A DNA stretch of 19,056 nt from Entrophospora sp. SA101 (GCA_958430865.1 CAUDNR010004384.1:982-20037); one strand, 5' to 3'. Shown: positions 1 to 9,983, counted from the first letter of the stretch. Program-made: numbers and translations. The notes: generated by a model not told the origin, from the letters alone.

Positions 1-73
<73 letters not shown>

Positions 74-95
74 TTATTATTATTTTTATTATTAT
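1..95. repeat. (ATT)n microsatellite
   Basis: Positions 1-73 are an uninterrupted TAT/ATT trinucleotide run of about 24 units. It becomes imperfect (longer T runs) up to about 95. It touches the window edge, so the true array may be longer. No coding sense in any frame. Confidence 0.95.
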
Positions 96-279
96 AACAA
101 ATATATCAAGCCAATTTTCCATTGTGTGTATAATTGTCGTTTTTTTTAATGAATGAACAAGAAAAAAGAAAACAAACACGCGGCATTAACGAATTCAGTA
201 ATCGTGCAGCATTATTATTTTGATTATTTTGATGTTTTTTAATTAATTGTTAAATTTAAAATTTTCACTAAAATATGAT

Positions 280-362
280 TCACTCATTCACTCATTCATC
301 CACTCATTCATCCATTAATTCTCCTTATTCATCCTATTCACTCATTCATCCGTTCATCCACT
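280..362. repeat. CACTCATTCATC-type short tandem repeat
   Basis: Irregular copies of CATTCATC and CACTCATT follow one another (for example CACTCATTCATC three times), with one AT-rich interruption near 315-335. It is an imperfect minisatellite in non-coding sequence. Confidence 0.7.
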
Positions 363-2740
363 ACCAATTTTAATTCATTCTGTATCTAACTTAATCAAAG
401 CTAGGCTAGAGATCATCTCAAAATATAAAAAGTTCTATAAAATTTTCTGATTTCTATTTTTATTGGGAAAAAAAGAAGGTTTTATTTTTTGTTTGTAAAA
501 AGTTTTTTTTAATCCCGAGACAATACAATAAACATTCTAAACCAATCAGTCCAAATTAGATTTTGTGTAACTGTAACAAAACCTTTTGTGCTTCAAAAAT
601 AAATTATAGCCTCAAATTGGTCAAGTAATAAGAAGATAAATATAATTATAGTAGAAGTTAATAATAACAAATAGAAACCATGTTTTAAATTCATATAATT
701 GATATACATTTTTGGTATTTGCTAAAGAGTTTAATACTATATATAATTAATGTCATACTATACAAAAAGAATATAATTTTTTGTTGTTTTATGCAAATAC
801 AATTGAATATTAGTACAAATTTTCTTTCTCGTTATTTTCTTAATAATTTGAAAAATATACACAACTTGAATTGTTTACTACTGCTGCTGCTGACCGATCT
901 TTAGTTGTTGTTTGAAACAAATCCCGATATAAACGGATAAATACAAGTTTCGTTGCATCAAAATTTAAAATAGTGAATCCATTCACTAAATCATTGTTAT
1001 GGGTCTTTTATGATTGGTTAGTTCATTTATTTATTATATAGAGAGAGAGAAAAAAAGAAAAAAAAAAGATTATCAATTAAAATTTTTAAAAAGAGAGATT
1101 CTATAAAAGAATAACTATGTGACTATAATGGCTAGATAAACTTGATTGAAAAACAATTTGAAAGTATTATATTAAATAGAGATTTTTCCGCTCTCGAATT
1201 ATTATTAGTGATTTTTTTCGTATCATAATTAATATTAATTACAATTGTTTATTTGGATACCATTTACCTGATCATGTCTTCTTTCTTTCTCACATTTTTT
1301 TTTATCCCTTGTTTTTACCCCCCAAAAAAGAAGCTTAACCCAGTTTACTAATTATTTAATAATAATTAATTATTTACACATTTGTTAAGTTTAAGAACTT
1401 TATTTTTTCCAGGTTTTTTTTTTTTTTTTTTTGTTAATAAGCAAGCAAAGCCCTGTTTCAATCGGATAAACAATTCATAGTGCTAAAATTATATTGTAAA
1501 ACAATAACAACAAATAATACTTGCTCAAAATGAAACCAAGCAATATAAGTAATATGCGCGATAGCGAAGGTAAATGGTAATTGCTAAAAGATGAATGAAA
1601 AAATTTGTTTAATCAATAATTGTTTTTTTTTTTATTGTAGAAAGAAAATAAGAAAAATTTGTAATCAATTATGTGTTTTTTTAATGCTATTATTATTTGT
1701 TAATGACTCTTAAATGTTTTTTTTTCTTAAATGTTTTTTGATACAACGCATGTAACATTGTAAATAATAAATACGCTCAACATTAATTAATTACTTAATT
1801 GATGAATACAATTATATAATCAATAATTTTTTAGTCCAACCACATAAGCAGAAAACTTATTTGTTTTTTACCAACGTTTTAAAAAATCCGGCGATTTCTC
1901 GACCAACCAAAAAATTTCCCGAATCAATGAATATATGTTAATGTTGATTGATAATACCTCTCATCCTTTAAATTAATATTTGCGTTGGGATTTGTTGTAT
2001 GTGGTGTGATTGATCTACATTTAAAAAATGAATGGATGGACGAATAATTTTCCATAATTATTTCTACAAAATAACGCCCTCTATTATTATAACGATTCTA
2101 TAACGACTTTTCTATAATCAGCGATTAATAAAGTCATTTATGTAATACTGCGTAAATTTATATTTCAGAAAGGAATTAATTGACGAATAACTTGTACTCC
2201 CGTTTCACACAAATTTTTTACGTATGACATTCGTTTTTTATCAAGAGAAATAAAGAGTTTTTTTTTATTGAATTTAAATTTTTTTTCCTGTATATAGTAA
2301 ATAAAAGGTTTCGCTCTTATAGGTAAAGGGTTTAATGGGTTGCTCAATTTAAAAAAATATGTGAACTTTAACTTTAAAAAAAAAAAAACTATAAATATAA
2401 AAAAACAAAAAGCGTTTTTACTTTTAAAGAGTAAGCGTGTGTGCGTGTGAAATTAATATTTATTTTTTTACATTAATTAGAATAAGTCGCTTATCTTTTG
2501 TGGTATTTGTTATCTATGATTTATTGCTAAAGAGAAGGAATCTAACGTTATTTCTGTAAAGTTTTCTGCAAATCTGGATAAAATCTGTCCGAATTTTGTT
2601 GTCTTTGCAAGTATTACAAAATGTCATTCTCTTTAGTAAAATAGTTATTGCAATCTTTTTTTTTTTTTTTTTTTTTTTTCCAAGAAAAAACCCAATTTTA
2701 AACGTATGATAGGCAAAATATTCGTTACAATGGCTTAAAA
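363..2740. other. gene-poor AT-rich stretch
   Basis: I see no supportable gene here. Open frames are short, made of AT-rich codons, and stop quickly on both strands. Notable items are T runs at 1414-1432 (19 T) and 2656-2679 (24 T), a GAGAGA/poly-A patch near 1040-1070, and a minus-strand open stretch at 2165-2347 that is listed under rejected items. It is best read as intergenic DNA, possibly with promoter sequence that cannot be assigned. Confidence 0.6.
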
Positions 2741-3105
2741 GATGTTGTTAAAAAACCCCCAGACCTGCGGTGAATGGATAAAATTTTCTAATTATGGTAA
2801 CTTACAGATTAGTCTAATTTAAAACGCATAGGATTGACGGCCAAGAAGATACAAGAAAAACTCTCTAGAGTTTAAGTCCAAGGAACAACGCAGATTATCC
2901 AAAGATATCCAAAAAACAATGTAATGGGAAGTTTCTTGAATCATAAAGTTTAAAGTTTAGGCAACCACCTAAATCGCGATTTACAATTAATTTTAAAAAT
3001 TCAAGCAGATAAGATATACATATAAAAAATTTCGGCAAGTGGTGCAGCGACACGTAATATCGATATCTTGATAGAAAAAAAAAGTTTAAAGTTGGTCGAG
3101 CGTTA

Positions 3106-3122
3106 CTATATATATATATATA
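3106..3122. repeat. (TA)n microsatellite
   Basis: A short TA dinucleotide run immediately followed by an A-rich tract. It lies just upstream of the possible coding relic at 3148. Confidence 0.85.
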
Positions 3123-3147
3123 TTAAAAAAAAAAAAATCTCGCCATT

Positions 3148-3339
3148 GTGATTTTTAGAGAACTTTTTTCGCGATATAAAAACGTTCACATGACTTGGAA
3201 AATTAAAACAAGGCCATTAGATTTATTATATTCATTCGAAAACTCTTCTGAGAGAACGTTATTTTTTGACTGTAAAAATAACCGCTTTGCCAGAAAGCCC
3301 CATTCTATAGGCATTCATCAACCTATAATAACATCTTGA
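3148..3339 (+). pseudogene. possible C-terminal coding relic, unknown family
   Basis: An open stretch of 63 codons ending in TGA at 3337-3339. Its composition is unlike the surrounding DNA: balanced use of Arg, Asp, Glu, Pro, Ser and Thr, and higher GC. The residues TRPLDLLYSFENSSERTLFF look like real protein. A TTTTTAG at 3155-3161 could be a splice acceptor, so it may be a last exon rather than a small gene. No start codon with convincing context and no upstream partner exon was found. I do not recognise the family. It could be a remnant of a multicopy gene or chance. Confidence 0.3.
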
Positions 3340-4449
3340 AAATTTACGAATTTTACAGAGAGAAAATAATCAAGTGATAATGGAACGGTTTGTTGTAAAC
3401 CTTCCAGAGAGTAATTACACTTATTAATTTATAATTTTTGTCAGCACTCCAGAAACTTTCAACGTAATTTAACGGCTAAATAATAATCACGTTTACTTAA
3501 AATGTTCACTTTTCGGTACTATAATGAGCTTTTCAAGTCATTAATAATGTAGTGTTTATTAATCTCAAAAGAATTCAAATTTTTTGTTCTAGTTTGGATA
3601 TTACCTCAGGCATTGTTAAATATCGAGTTGAAGGATTAATTACTGAAGATACATTTATTCTAGATATCAGGATCCATAATTAGTTATTTCATAAAATTTT
3701 CTCAATCAAGTAAAGTCGAGCTAGACATTTAATTTATTAATAATAACTATTTTTTAAGAGATTTTAATTTTTTTTAATAGAAGAAATAAAAGTCCAATTA
3801 CTTATCTATTTATATTAAAAATCAAGCTTTGTCCAAATTCAAAGCCTAAGTTTTCTCTAAGCTAAGAGTTCCGGGTCACAGCATAATAAATCACAGTCAA
3901 ACATATAAAATATGTTGTGAGTGTGTAGCTAGATTTCCGTCAGCCGTAAGCTGTTAACTACAGTCTTGTTATCTTTAAAACAATAAATAAAATAAAATAT
4001 GTATATACGAGAAATATTTACAACTATGCTACTTGAGGCATCCCTACAAGCAACATGGCAAATTTAAAAAGGGTTCTCTAACTAAGAATTAAAGGCTGGA
4101 CAAACAATTAATCATTAAAAATTGTTAAGAAACAATTCACAATAGCTTTGCCCTCTTTAACCACGCAACAATTCGTAAACAGGAGATAATAATTTAAAAT
4201 GTGCTTATTTCAATATTATTAATTAATCATTGCAAAGTCAAAGCGGCATATTTAAAAAGGTTTAAATAATTTTTTTGAAAGTTATCTATTTAAAGATTTC
4301 CATTTTTTCACGAAATTATACTTTGATGACTAACTGTAGAGTTTAGACATTGCTGTCTGTCTCTGCTAGCAAAGATATTACCTAATAATAAGAATAGAAA
4401 GACTACGTAACCAATTACAAACAAATAAATATAAATATAAATTTTTAAC
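3340..4449. other. no gene seen
   Basis: AT-rich DNA with frequent stops in all frames and no convincing splice-linked coding segments. Nothing beyond ordinary A/T tracts was found. Confidence 0.55.
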
Positions 4450-4602
4450 ATGTAACAAACACTAGGTAATTTCGTACAATAATTCTGGTAAAAGATCCCG
4501 TAATAATTTACAAACAAATAATATTAAATATTAAGGAATTTCGAATTTTAATTTATGTAACAAACACTAGGTAATTCCGTACAATAATTCTGGTAAAAGA
4601 TC
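4450..4602. repeat. two-copy 48-bp direct repeat
   Basis: The 48-bp sequence at 4450-4497 (begins ATGTAACAAACACTAGGTAA) recurs at 4555-4602 with one T/C difference, at an offset of 105 bp. An ACAAACAAATA motif precedes both copies (near 4423 and 4510), so the original unit was probably about 90-105 bp. The near-identity suggests a recent local duplication. Confidence 0.9.
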
Positions 4603-5978
4603 AAGTTACTATCCACAATGCATGACCAGTAATTTTGTTCTTAACGACAAGATCCATTATAAATGAGGTTCCTGTATTCCAACTAGTTAAATTTTATTGC
4701 ATCGTATTTGAACAAGTTTTTGAAACAGGAGAATGTATCAAATTTTATTAGGTGAGTGGCTGAATTCCCATTTTAGAAAATCTACAAGCAAATTTGATTT
4801 ATCGCGTGTACGAACTTTAGCCAATAAAATGGGCTAGGTGGGAAAATATTACGTATGTGAAAGTATTTTTTGACGAATGTAATAGATAGAAATAATAATA
4901 AAATCTGTTTGCAACGAATTATTTCTCGATTTCTAAATAATTGTTTTGATTGATCGCCCTTGAGGAGTAGATACATACCATTTTAGTAAACCAATAATAG
5001 TTGATGGTTTTGCTGTTATTCCACTTTACAACTTTTTATTGGTCTTGCCGATCCTTTAATAGTTTAATGATAATAAAATTAACCACAAACTTTAATTTTA
5101 TCCTTTTTGGTTCAGCGAAATTATATACATTGATGTTTTTCACGATGTCATTAAATTTCATATCATAAAAAAGGCAAAATAAATATTTTCAATATAAAAT
5201 GATAAAATTTACTAACCAACTTTATTGATATAAACATTTCTAAAAATAATTGGTTTTATTATGACTTTACAAAAATATAGCAGTTGTACAAACTAGGATT
5301 GTTTGATGGGTCTCAACATCCTCAAAAAAAAGAAAAGGAGCTCAGTCAAAATAATCTTTAAAAAGAAAATTCTCTGAAATAATAGTTGTCATTGGTTTGA
5401 TTACAAATAAAAACACCAATATATAAATTAGTGATAAGAATTTCTTTATTCTTGGTCATCCGAGAATTCTCATCAGCTGACATCACTAATTCGTTATCAA
5501 AGTTAATGTTCGATATTTTTTTGGGGAGGGGGTGATCTAGACTTTTTGAAACAAGGAAACTTTCATTCATATTATAAGCTTTTGCACTATATTATTTATC
5601 TGTTACTTTCTCCATATTATAATTAATCATTAATTAATACTTATCTAGGACCTAAAGACGTTACTTCTACAGCTAGGCTTTAATACTTCCAAGCGTTTTA
5701 ATTGATATCAGATATTAGATGTAAAAGCTATCATAGTGCAAATAATTTTGTGCTGTGCCATTTGCCAATTTTTTGGCAAATTCGGTATTATATATGGTAA
5801 AGATTGTAAATAAATTTGGAACGATGCTCCAAAGTCATAAACTGTATAACCATAATTATTTATGGCTGTATAGCTGTAATGCACCAAGAAATTTTTTTCT
5901 GACAAGAATTTACATAATTATTACACTATTTACATAAGTTTATGTCAGTCTTCATAATATTATGAAATATTGCATATA
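4603..5978. other. no supportable gene
   Basis: Mostly AT-rich non-coding DNA. A motif ATAGTTGATGGT at about 4997-5008 recurs twice in the element at 5979-6655, hinting at a fragment of the same repeat family. A 70-codon minus-strand open stretch at 5570-5358 is noted but not called. A small perfect hairpin (TTTGCCAA / TTGGCAAA, 4-base loop) lies at 5761-5780. Confidence 0.5.
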
Positions 5979-6655
5979 GTGGTTATATCCATTGGATAAC
6001 ATTCTTCAATTATCCGATCAATCAATCAGGTGCTGAAAATTTTCACCAATAGTTGATGGTATACAGAAATAATAAATGAGTTATTATTATTAATGTTAAT
6101 TGAATGAAATTTATTCAATACATGTATAACAATATAATATATCAAATGATCACAATGTCATTCAAAAGAAATTTAACCATCAAAAGAGCAAAAAAGGATG
6201 TTCCAAAAATCCATCTGGATATGGATGGATCTAATTGAAATTATTAATGGTGATGATGGACCTAAAACGCATCATGTAAATCGAATATCCGAGACTAAAG
6301 ATGAGAACTGCAATTAGCTGCAATTCAGCTTTCATGTGCCACAGCTGCAACTGCAATTTAATTTTTATATGCCACAATTAGTTGCAACTAGTCGCAATTG
6401 ATTGAGGAGCATATTTACCTGGGACACCGATGTTGTAGTAAGCTGTGGCATAACAATACATCTAATCATATTTCACATTTTATATCTGCTCATGGGATAA
6501 CCAAAGGTAGTTACAAATCCAAGATTCAGTGGATATTTGGTGAATAGTTGATGGTCATTCAGGAGCCAAACTTTTAATTTGACCAATTATTCAGGTGTTG
6601 AATTTTGTTGATTGGCAAAGTATTCAAACACCTGGATAATTGAAGATACAACCAC
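5979..6655. mobile_element. candidate non-autonomous inverted-repeat DNA element
   Basis: The left end reads GTGGTTATAT and then, after an indel, TTCAATTATCC. The right end, read on the minus strand, gives GTGGTTGTAT followed by CTTCAATTATCC. Both ends are flanked by TA (TA|GTGG and CCAC|TA), which would fit a TA target duplication of the Tc1/mariner or similar type. That class call is inference. Subterminal direct motifs repeat: AATAGTTGATGGT near 6049 and 6543, and TCAGGTGYTGAA near 6026 and 6592. No open frame large enough for a transposase lies inside, so this would be a MITE-like passenger. Ends are imperfect, so the boundaries are provisional. Confidence 0.55.
6305..6455. repeat. CTGCAATT / TGCCACA internal repeat block
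   Basis: Four CTGCAA units occur within 6308-6358, and TGCCACA occurs twice (near 6336 and 6370). An imperfect inverted partner (GTTGTAGTAAGCTGTGGCAT) lies at about 6432-6451. It may be a second small element nested in the larger one, or internal structure of it. Confidence 0.45.
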
Positions 6656-6741
6656 TAATTACACAAATTAAACATCAAAACTTGCAAGCATAATTATTGA
6701 AATTAGGATTATTAATGTCTGGTCTGGCCCAAAGCCGTCAG

Positions 6742-6776
6742 TCTAATCAAAGGCCCGGTCCGGGACCGTGATCCAG
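6742..6776. other. GC-rich patch with GGTCC-G-GGACC palindrome
   Basis: An unusually GC-rich island in this AT-rich window. It includes GGCCCGGTCCGGGACC, with an 11-bp palindrome at 6757-6767. Runs of this kind occur at the ends of some DNA transposons, but no matching partner end was found, so no element is claimed. Confidence 0.5.
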
Positions 6777-6782
6777 ATTTAG

Positions 6783-7060
6783 GGTTAAAACAGATGAAAC
6801 AAATAAATCAAGTGATTTCGAATAAATAAAATAATTCGAATAAAACAAATAAATAATTAAAAAGTATAACAAATGACTCGGAGAAAACAAATGATTCGAT
6901 ATATAAATAAAACGAATTAATGAATAAAACGAATAAATCAAGTAATTCGAATAAATAAATAAAATGAATAATAATAATGAACAAATCAAGTAATTCGAAT
7001 AAAACAGATAAAATAAAGAAGAAAAACTAAAGATTCGTTCGATAAAACAAATAACAATTC
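6783..7060. repeat. low-complexity AATAAA / TTCGAATAAA array
   Basis: Repeated irregular units built from AATAAATCAAGTNATTCGAATAAA variants, with interspersed ACAAATAA. The minus strand is open for about 125 codons (7124-6747) only because the repeat lacks stops in that frame. The predicted peptide is a Phe/Tyr/Leu/Ser/Ile low-complexity string and is not taken as a gene. Confidence 0.75.
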
Positions 7061-7124
7061 GAATGTTAGAATATTTTGAAGAATTTGTACCTGGATTCAG
7101 AAGGAATTGAATCCATAGAGACAA

Positions 7125-8140
7125 TGAATAAATTTTGATTTATATAATTGTATTAGTATATATTTTTTTTTTTACTCCCTAAACAAAAGTATTAGATCGT
7201 ATGTTTACACTAATTAGTAAAAAATCTACATTGCAATAATATTTATTACACAAAATTTATATTCATGTATGAAGATTGATAAATAAAAAAATTGTAAATT
7301 TTATGTAAATGAAGGTTATTTGTTTTGGAGAATAAATATATGGAATTTCGTATTTCTATCGTGTTTAGAAAATTAGTGATAAGAAGATAGCAATAACATC
7401 AACAAGATATTGAATTATAATTTAATAAGCAACGTGAAATTTCAAATATATATTTATTAATATTAAACAATGTTGTTAACAGATACGGTCACAGACTGTC
7501 CGTGTTCGTGTCAGCCACTTTAAATGTCCCGAATATTCCTGGACAAAAATATAAATTTTGCTTGCAAATAATACGAGGGTAGCTTTTTAGTTGGCCTTTT
7601 AGCTAACTCGTTAATTAATTTATTTCCGCTTGTTACCGCTTTCTTACACCCAAAAGGCTTTGACGAATCTGTAAGCACGCTTTATAGTACAATTAACAAC
7701 GAATTACAATAAAAAAGATGGCCCTTTTACGAAGCAAAAAATGCTCATATAGAGTTCCTTTTATTTACTTTTACTTTTCTTGGTCGATTGAAGTCACCAG
7801 TACGTTTACAACAATTACTTTAACACAATAATCAGTGTGTGATAATGTTTTTGGTTAATAACACTTAAACCCTACTGTTTAATTTCCGTTCACAAAAGTG
7901 TTTATTAAATAAAAAAGAATTAATTTGTTTTATTAAATTATGAGAACGTTTATTTGTAAAGAAAATAAATTTATACTGTATATACAGTATCAACTTTCTG
8001 CCTCCAAGACCCTAAATTATTAATATAGAATTAATTAATTAATTAATTCTAATTTCGTTGGTCAAAAAGTGTTATTATTATAATAATTTCCTCGATCTTG
8101 ATTTTAACATTTATGCAAAACCATTTAAACAATCGTAATT
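7125..8140. other. no gene seen; contains two perfect palindromes
   Basis: AT-rich non-coding DNA. 7973-7990 (ATACTGTATATACAGTAT) is a perfect 18-bp palindrome. 8026-8051 is a perfect 26-bp palindrome made of AATT repeats flanked by TAG/CTA. No coding relic was recognised in any frame. Confidence 0.5.
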
Positions 8141-8458
8141 GAGTTGCACCTAAATTTCCGCTCATATTTATTTTAAATGAAACATTTCTTTAGATGCTGA
8201 ATTATTCGATTTTTTTGCTTGGAAACTATTTTTTTTTCCCTCTTCTTTCCTTGATTCTCAACAGATGTTTTATAAAATGGTTTTGAATTGCTTTGATTTA
8301 ATTTAATATTGGTTCTACTAATATGTTGATGGTAAAGGATTTTCTCGCGTTAATTGGCGGCTTGTACTTCTAGTACTGAACGCCCGGGGCATTTAAGTAA
8401 ATGAACGGACACATCCGCATGACAAATAGTTACGCGGACATGTCCCGTTACAGCACTG
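8141..8458 (-). mobile_element. hAT-like 5' terminal fragment, copy 1
   Basis: Read on the minus strand, this begins at 8458 with CAGTGCTGTAACGGGACATG, a CAGTG-type terminus typical of hAT transposons. A subterminal CGGACACATCCG hairpin (about 8405-8416) and a short BED-finger-like coding stub follow. The same order appears in copy 2 (8661-9585), and the copies look about three-quarters identical by eye. No matching opposite terminus was found, so both are truncated or internally deleted fragments. The hAT class is inferred from terminus and gene order. Confidence 0.6.
8173..8331 (-). pseudogene. BED-type zinc finger stub, copy 1
   Basis: A minus-strand open stretch of about 52 codons ending in TAA at 8175-8173. 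It parallels the copy at 8888-8682: both share NIKLNQSNSK, then a KT-x-VE segment, then RIIQH(L/I)KK. Here the two upstream Cys ligands of copy 2 (C-K-T-C) are Tyr and Ser, while the downstream His-x3-Cys (HLKKC) is kept. A BED finger is a DNA-binding domain usually at the N-terminus of hAT transposases. The position just inside the CAGTG end fits that. The finger is broken and no catalytic domain follows, so this is a relic. Confidence 0.5.
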
Positions 8459-8681
8459 TTTGTGGATAACGGCCGAACTATGTAAAGTATCCATGGGACC
8501 ATGTGATGAAGACCTGGTGGTCACTTTATTTGAGGAAAATTTTGTCAAGGAGATTTAAGAAGTTGTAGAAATTTGGATATCTATAAAAAAAAAAATGTAA
8601 ATCAATTTTAAGTGTGCAAGATAGATGTTTAAACAAGCATCACACTTTGATGATATATCGTTGCTTTGTTGCAGCTCAAAA

Positions 8682-8888
8682 TTATTGCTCATTAATTTTT
8701 TCAAAAAAATTAGGGAATTTCTTTATATGCTGAATTATTCGATCTTTTTTATTTGGAAACCATTTTTTCTTCCCTTCATCCTCCCCTAATTTTTCAACGC
8801 ATGTTTTACAAAAGGTTTTTGAATTGCTTTGGTTTAGTTTAATATTTGTTCCAATAATATGTTGAGTTAATAAAGGTGGTAGGGGCAT
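8682..8888 (-). pseudogene. BED-type zinc finger stub, copy 2
   Basis: 68 codons from ATG at 8888 to a stop at 8684-8682. The visible finger pattern is C-K-T-C (about residues 27-30), a KWFPNKKDRIIQH segment, then His-x3-Phe (HIKKF) where the last ligand should be Cys. Copy 1 still has that Cys but has lost the first two. A full BED finger needs all four ligands, so each copy is broken differently. The downstream hAT dimerisation and catalytic region is missing. It lies just inside a CAGTG terminus, consistent with the N-terminus of a hAT transposase. Whether it is transcribed is unknown. Confidence 0.5.
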
Positions 8889-8975
8889 TTATTTTCTCAC
8901 GTTAACTTATGGCTTATATTACTGGTCCTAGTCATATTAAGTGAAGAAATTAAGAAAATGAGCGGACACATCCGC

Positions 8976-9503
8976 TAAAGTTGGCACCCGTAATATAAAA
9001 TTACGGTATTACGGTGTTGCAACAATCACAACCTGGAGGGGTCGTAATTTACGGTTGCAACTAACCGTAATGTTGCAATATTTGTTATAAATATTTATGT
9101 AATGTTACATTCAAGTAAAAAGTAGATCACGGTATTTCCTAGTTGTATCAATTTCTTTCCTCCCACGAGTATGTTTTATGCATTCTAAAATCTTTTCTTT
9201 TTCATATTTTTCATATAAATAATTAAAGGTGAATTTGCTATTGATAACAAAAACAAAGTTGGTCCAAAATATGGTGATATCTTACACGCGGTAATCATCT
9301 CGGTAATGGACATTGCCGAGCCACGTGTAATCTATGTTTGTCATTTTTAAAGATACCGACCGTATCAAATGTTTTACGATAATAATGTTTTTAAAAGTGT
9401 GTCAATATAAATATAAAATTGGCTTAAACTGCATCGTGATTATGTTGCAACGCTATGTATAATTTTTATGTAATATGTAAAGTTGCAACATTACGGTTTT
9501 GTT
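8976..9503. mobile_element. 528-bp insertion rich in GTTGCAAC palindromes
   Basis: Comparison with copy 1 of the hAT-like fragment shows this segment was inserted between ...CATCCGC and GCGTGATAAATTGTTACGCGG. GTTGCAAC occurs at 9016-9023, 9054-9061, 9444-9451 and 9482-9489, plus GTTGCAAT at 9072-9079. All lie close to one end or the other. A perfect 16-bp inverted pair (AACCGTAATGTTGCAA at 9063-9078, its complement at 9483-9498) links the two sides. A near-palindrome CTCGGTAATG/CATTGCCGAG lies at 9299-9320. There is no coding capacity, so it is probably a non-autonomous element with subterminal transposase-binding repeats. The class is not determined, and only 2 bp (GC) are visibly duplicated. 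Confidence 0.55.
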
Positions 9504-9520
9504 GCGTGATAAATTGTTAC

Positions 9521-9564
9521 GCGGATATTCTTAATATTAACTATTACAATTAATATTAGGCGGA
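9521..9564. repeat. mini hairpin insert flanked by GCGGA duplication
   Basis: Where copy 1 reads GTTACGCGGACATGTCCCG, this copy has GCGGA at 9521-9525, then 34 bp containing the inverted pair CTTAATATTAA / TTAATATTAG, then GCGGA again at 9560-9564. The 5-bp duplication on both sides of a small hairpin looks like a micro-insertion. Confidence 0.55.
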
Positions 9565-9983
9565 CATGTCCCGTGTATAACACTGATGTAAATGTGGCAA
9601 TGTGAAGTAAGTGCGAAGCAAATTTATTTTAAACAAATCAAATAAATTAAATCAATAAATTTACTAAATGATAAAAATCCATATTCAACTTAAATCATGC
9701 GATAAATGAATTATATAATATTTTTTTTTTTAGAATTAACGACACAGCCTTGCCGTGACATTTTATTTGTTTACAAGAAAAATAAAAAACCCCAATTTTA
9801 AATGTACAACAACAACAGGATAATTAGTTAATATTTCGATGCCTTGTTAATAAGTAGAGGCAAAAATATTTTTTTATTATCATTAATTAATTCACTTGTA
9901 AAATAATTTCACACATAATAATAAATAAATTCTTTAGTATAAATCAAAGGTTTCGATGTTGTTAACAATGGTTTGTATGGAAA

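Larger units (their letters stand above)
8661..9585 (-). mobile_element. hAT-like 5' terminal fragment, copy 2 (interrupted)
   Basis: Read on the minus strand, this begins at 9585 with CAGTGTTATACACGGGACAT, homologous to the terminus of copy 1. Compared with copy 1 it contains two insertions: about 34 bp at 9526-9559 and 528 bp at 8976-9503. The subterminal hairpin GCGGA-CACA-TCCGC is at 8962-8975 and the BED-like stub at 8888-8682. Removing the two inserts would restore the spacing of copy 1. Homology to copy 1 fades near 8661. Confidence 0.6.

Noticed and set aside
719..904. 61-codon plus-strand open frame
   Set aside because: Uses AT-rich codons with a Leu/Ile/Asn-rich product, no ATG at its start, and no splice partners. 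It looks like chance.
2165..2347. 60-codon minus-strand open frame with a plausible C-terminus (LCETGVQVIRQLIPF)
   Set aside because: The Lys/Phe-rich start comes from A/T tracts, no upstream exon was found, and the region is otherwise non-coding. Kept only as a faint possibility.
2750..3060. Possible decayed transposase text around 2820-2960 (short protein-like words in several frames)
   Set aside because: The frames change too often and no ordered motif could be followed, so it is not supportable by eye.
5358..5570. 70-codon minus-strand frame starting MNESFLVSKSLDHPLPK
   Set aside because: The composition is partly protein-like, but there is no domain, no relative in the window and no splice evidence.
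6747..7124. 125-codon minus-strand frame, among the longest in the window
   Set aside because: It lies in the AATAAA/TTCGAATAAA array and encodes a Phe/Tyr/Leu/Ile string. It is open only because of the repeat.
7831..7840. CAGTGTGTGA as the missing opposite end of the hAT-like fragments
   Set aside because: Beyond CAGTG it does not match the terminus (no CGGGACATGTCC), so it is a chance pentamer.
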